From contig JBBHKE010003490.1 in the NCBI GenBank assembly GCA_037447655.1, positions 54,686-118,685 on the forward strand: a DNA stretch of 64,000 nt. Direction: 5' to 3'. Made by a program: the position numbers and the translations under genes. Below are positions 60,980-64,000 of the stretch, piece by piece. Each line of letters opens with the position of its first letter. Positions within the stretch are counted from its first letter, which is position 1. The notes under the pieces were generated by a model, which saw only the letters and a list, made by a program, of their open reading frames with translations, did not search any database and was not told the DNA's origin. Origin of the DNA: Zygnema cylindricum (Eukaryota > Streptophyta > Zygnematophyceae > Zygnematales > Zygnemataceae).

Positions 60980-61757
60980 GGGTATGTCCCCATGTGCATA
61001 AGTAAGGGTTTTTTTTTGTTGTTTTCTTGTAAAACTTAGCGTCATACTGCCTAAGTTCCAACCCTACAAAGAATCACTAATTTTTAGAGTACAATTTGCG
61101 TCATCCTCGAACTTTGGATGTACGAAAATTTGTCGTCTTGTGTTTTTCGACCCACTTCCACGATAATAAACGTCATCTTCAACCTTATGTTTAAAACACA
61201 TGCGCAATGTGTTTTAAAACTAGGTTTTTTCGATAAACAAACAGGAACATATATTCCCACGTGCCGTAGTTTTCGAAAATTTTCATACGATTTCAAAGGA
61301 CAAAGAAAAGTACAGAATCCGCTATGTTCAATCCGTTTGTGTTCAATACGACAAAGAGAAGTACACAATTTGTTTGATATTGTCCGTTTTCTTTCAGTAC
61401 GGATTTTTTTTTTTGCAGGGGTCTCAAAATTCTGATGCCATTTCACGTCCAACGGACACGCGACGCGAAGGCAAAGCGCATCTTCTTCAACCGTGAAACG
61501 GCACAGGCTGGAAGGCGGTACGTCTATAATGTCACGCTAAGACATGCGACGTCACAAGCAGTTCCAAAAAATATCGTGCGACAACACAGATCGTAGACGT
61601 TGACAACCGTCACAGGTATTGTTGACGTATACAATTGTCACAAACGTAAGTTACGATTACGTTCTTACACATAGAGACACTTGAAAACCGTGTCCGGCGG
61701 ATCTGCGCTAAAATACAAAGTAAGTTTGCTAAGTTACGACAACATGGGGACATACCC
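60980..61757. mobile_element. Harbinger-like element P2, uninterrupted (778 bp)
   Basis: GGGTATGTCCCCATGTG ... CATGGGGACATACCC, TTA at 60977-60979 and 61758-61760. The intact reference for P1 and P3. Non-autonomous; the open frames of about 105-122 codons show no transposase motif. Confidence 0.75.
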
Positions 61758-61771
61758 TTAGTCGATTACTA

Positions 61772-61988
61772 CACCGTGAATCGTTATTAGTGTTAATACT
61801 TTTTTAGTCTCTTAAAACATCTTTTCTCGGTAAAGGTATGTTAGTTTTATTATCTAACGGTTGATATTGAAAGATGAGATTGTCAACTTACGATTGACGG
61901 TCTTAAATTGAAAATCGGACAATAGTGTACGGAGAAAAGATGTTTTAAGTGGCGAAAAAACTATTAACACCAATACCGATACACGGTG
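61772..61988. mobile_element. Tc1/mariner-type MITE, family M1 (217 bp)
   Basis: CACCGTGAATCGTTATTAGT ... CGATACACGGTG, TA at 61770-61771 and 61989-61990. Confidence 0.75.
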
Positions 61989-62311
61989 TAGATTGGCCTA
62001 TTTGAATAATGAAAGAAAGTCCGTACACACGAGTTCCATTGCCCTTTCAGCATAGTTTGTATTTGTGATTTTGTTAGTTAGGCAGTTAACTGTTGCTTCA
62101 AACTGTTGGTAACTCGTCACAATTTGATTGGCATATAGCTTATTCGAACCATGAAACGAAATATCATGCACCTATCGTGGACCGCACGATCGGGATATCT
62201 AATAAATGGGACGATCCCAACCGGGGAAGTTTCGATTAAGATTGGCGAAACGGATTGGTTGAACGCGTAATGTTGACTCGGTGCCGGCTTTTACTGTTGA
62301 CTGTGCAAAGT

Positions 62312-62534
62312 TAAAACTCGTGAATCGTTATTAGTGTTAATGTTTTTTTGGTCGCTCAAAAATTCTTTTATCCGTACACACATGTCTGATTCTGGACTTG
62401 AGGGTTGCGATTGAAGGGTGAGATTCTCAGCTTCTAATTGGCGGTCACAAATTGAGAATCGGACAAAAGTGTACGGAGAAAATACGTTTTAAGTGGCCAA
62501 AATATTATCAACACTAATAGGCATAAGAGTGTAT
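62312..62534. mobile_element. Diverged M1 MITE
   Basis: CGTGAATCGTTATTAGTGTT, TTATCCGTACACACATGTC and the inverse arm GACAAAAGTGTACGGAGAAA; the ends are worn (AAAACTCG, AAGAGTGTA). Confidence 0.6.
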
Positions 62535-62663
62535 AGTACAGAACTGGCTCAATGATCATTAGGGCAACACTTTTCAAATGAGAGATAATACACATAGTCC
62601 AAGAGCTTACGTCATCAAGCCCAGCCAAGTGTAAATTAAGTAAATTCGTACAAATTTTGGTAT

Positions 62664-62815
62664 AAGGGTGTGTCTCCATGTACTTCTAACTTAGAGAAAT
62701 GACTTTGTTTTTTAGAGCAGATCCGGCGGACCCGGATTTCAAGTGTCCCTATGTGTAAAAACGGAATTAAAACTTAAGGGTGTGACGATTGTATACGTTG
62801 ACATGCGCGTGACGT
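62664..62815. mobile_element. P-family Harbinger-like fragment P4, inverted, cut by H4
   Basis: AAGGGTGTGTCTCCATGTAC, then AGCAGATCCGGCGGACCCGG, the inverse of the P right end. It breaks off where GGTTGGGTATCGAGGACC begins. Confidence 0.6.
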
Positions 62816-64000
62816 AGGGTTGGGTATCGAGGACCATCTTTCGATATTTGATATATATCGTATTACAGGTACCCGATAATCGATATACCGAAAATCTAAT
62901 TATCGCGATATATCGTCAATATATCATTGATATATCGTATTGTCGATATATCGAGGCTTTTCAAAACAAATAATTACAACAATTTTTGCTACTGTTGCTG
63001 GAACTAATGCTGCTGTAGCTGGTGGTGAATATCTTTAAGCATTTCAGTGTCATTATACTCTTCACCTCCCATGCTACCTCCCATCCCTTGGGAATCCATG
63101 GAGAAAACTAAAAGTGTAACATTTCTATAATATTAGGGTGCGTCTCCATGTGCTTAAGTAAGGGTTTTTTCTCTCGTTTTCTTGTAAAACTTAGAGCCTT
63201 ACTGCGTAAGTTTCAACCGTACAAAAACATAGAGAAAATATAAAGTACATTTTGCGTCATCATCGAATTTAAGATGTACTACATGTTGTCATTTTGTATT
63301 CTTCGACCCACGGCCCTGCCAAAAAACGTTATCTTCAAACTTTTCTTCAAAACACATGGAAGATATGATTTAAAACAAAGAATTTTTGAAAAACAAATAG
63401 AGACATGTAGTCGCACGTGTAAAATTTTTCCAAGAAATTTCAAAAGAATTTAAGCGACGACGAAAAGTGCACGATCCGCTATGTTTTGTCCGTTTGCGTT
63501 CACGTTTGACAAAGCAAAGTACACAATTTGTTGGGTTTTGTCCGTTTCCGCTTGGTACGAATTTTATTTTGCAAGGGTCTCAAGATCTGATGCCATTTCA
63601 CGTCGAGTGGATAAGAGATGCAAAGGCAAATTGCATCTTCTTCAACCGTGAAACGGCCCAGGTTGGATGGCGGTGCGTCTACAATGTCACGAAAAGTCAT
63701 GCGACGTCACAAGCAGTTACAAAAAATAACGTGCGTCATCACAGATTGTACACTCTCGGTAGTCGTCACGGGTATTGTCGACGTCTACAATTGTCACGCC
63801 CTTAATTGACAACTTCGTTTGGTACACATAGGGACACCCGAAATCTAGGTCCGCCGGATCTGCGCTACAAAACAAAGTAAATTTTCTAAGTTTGAAGTAC
63901 ATGGAGACGCACCCTTAGTCGTTGGAAATGGATAAGCCGTAATGGCTACCAATCTGCAGATTGGTAAATGCTTGCAAAAATGCCTGCAGATTGGTTGGTA
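62816..64000. mobile_element. hAT-like element H4, interrupted by P3, running off the window
   Basis: TAGGGTTGGGTATCGAGGAC, CGATATATCG palindromes and the CCATGGAGAAAACTAAAAGT block to 63132. It resumes at 63918 with GTCGTTGGAAATGGATAAGC as in H1 and H2. Confidence 0.65.
63136..63914. mobile_element. Harbinger-like element P3 (779 bp) inside H4
   Basis: GGGTGCGTCTCCATGTG ... CATGGAGACGCACCC with TTA at 63133-63135 and 63915-63917. The empty site ATAATATTAGTCGTTGG is matched by ATAATACTAGTCGCTGG in H1, which proves the borders. Confidence 0.8.

Overview
The window looks like a transposon-rich piece of a land-plant nuclear genome. The evidence is intron-rich plant gene families (subtilisin-like proteases, secreted leucine-rich-repeat proteins), TTTAGGG-type telomere-like motifs, Ty1/copia elements whose primer-binding site fits plant initiator tRNA-Met, and AT-rich DNA full of MITEs. 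The lineage cannot be fixed from the sequence alone; a bryophyte or other non-flowering plant is only a guess. Two 10-N assembly gaps are present (16666-16675 and 31252-31261).

Left end (1-6.3 kb): two subtilase genes lie tail to tail. Gene A (+) enters from outside the window and ends at 1677. Gene B (-) ends at 2459 and can be followed through six exons up to 6319, including one likely GC-AG intron; its catalytic Asp/His exons are not seen. A MITE and purine-rich tracts sit in its introns.

6.3-18.9 kb: no cellular gene recognised. Non-autonomous DNA transposons fill much of it: two tandem ~940-bp Harbinger-like elements, ~780-bp Harbinger-like elements with TTA target duplications, hAT-like elements rich in CGATATATCG, and Tc1/mariner-type MITEs inserted at TA. 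Several are nested inside one another, and one nest shows its target-site duplications well enough to order the insertions. A telomere-like TATTTAGGG array follows the first gap.

18.9-23.6 kb (+) and 37.0-42.4 kb (-): two paralogous LRR genes point at each other. Their LRR exons are 69-72 nt and phase 2, and both have disabling changes, so I call both pseudogenes. Copia elements (23.7-32.3 kb), a diverged copia LTR (33.6-34.5 kb) and a ~1.9-kb polypurine tract lie between them. The intron of the second gene has taken up a 1.2-kb foldback element.

42.6-46.6 kb (-): a degenerate copia element of a second lineage. 48.1-60.7 kb: a MITE split by one copia element (A), itself invaded by a second (B); the middle was then inverted, apparently by LTR-LTR recombination. 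60.7-64.0 kb: more MITEs, with a three-level nest running off the end.

The most unusual signals are in the ~1.05-kb-LTR copia family. Its primer-binding site directly abuts the LTR and matches nucleotides 25-39 of initiator tRNA-Met (half-tRNA priming as in Drosophila copia), so the gag ATG lies inside the primer site. Its LTR also carries a tRNA T-arm-like hairpin whose outer stem changes sequence between copies while staying paired.
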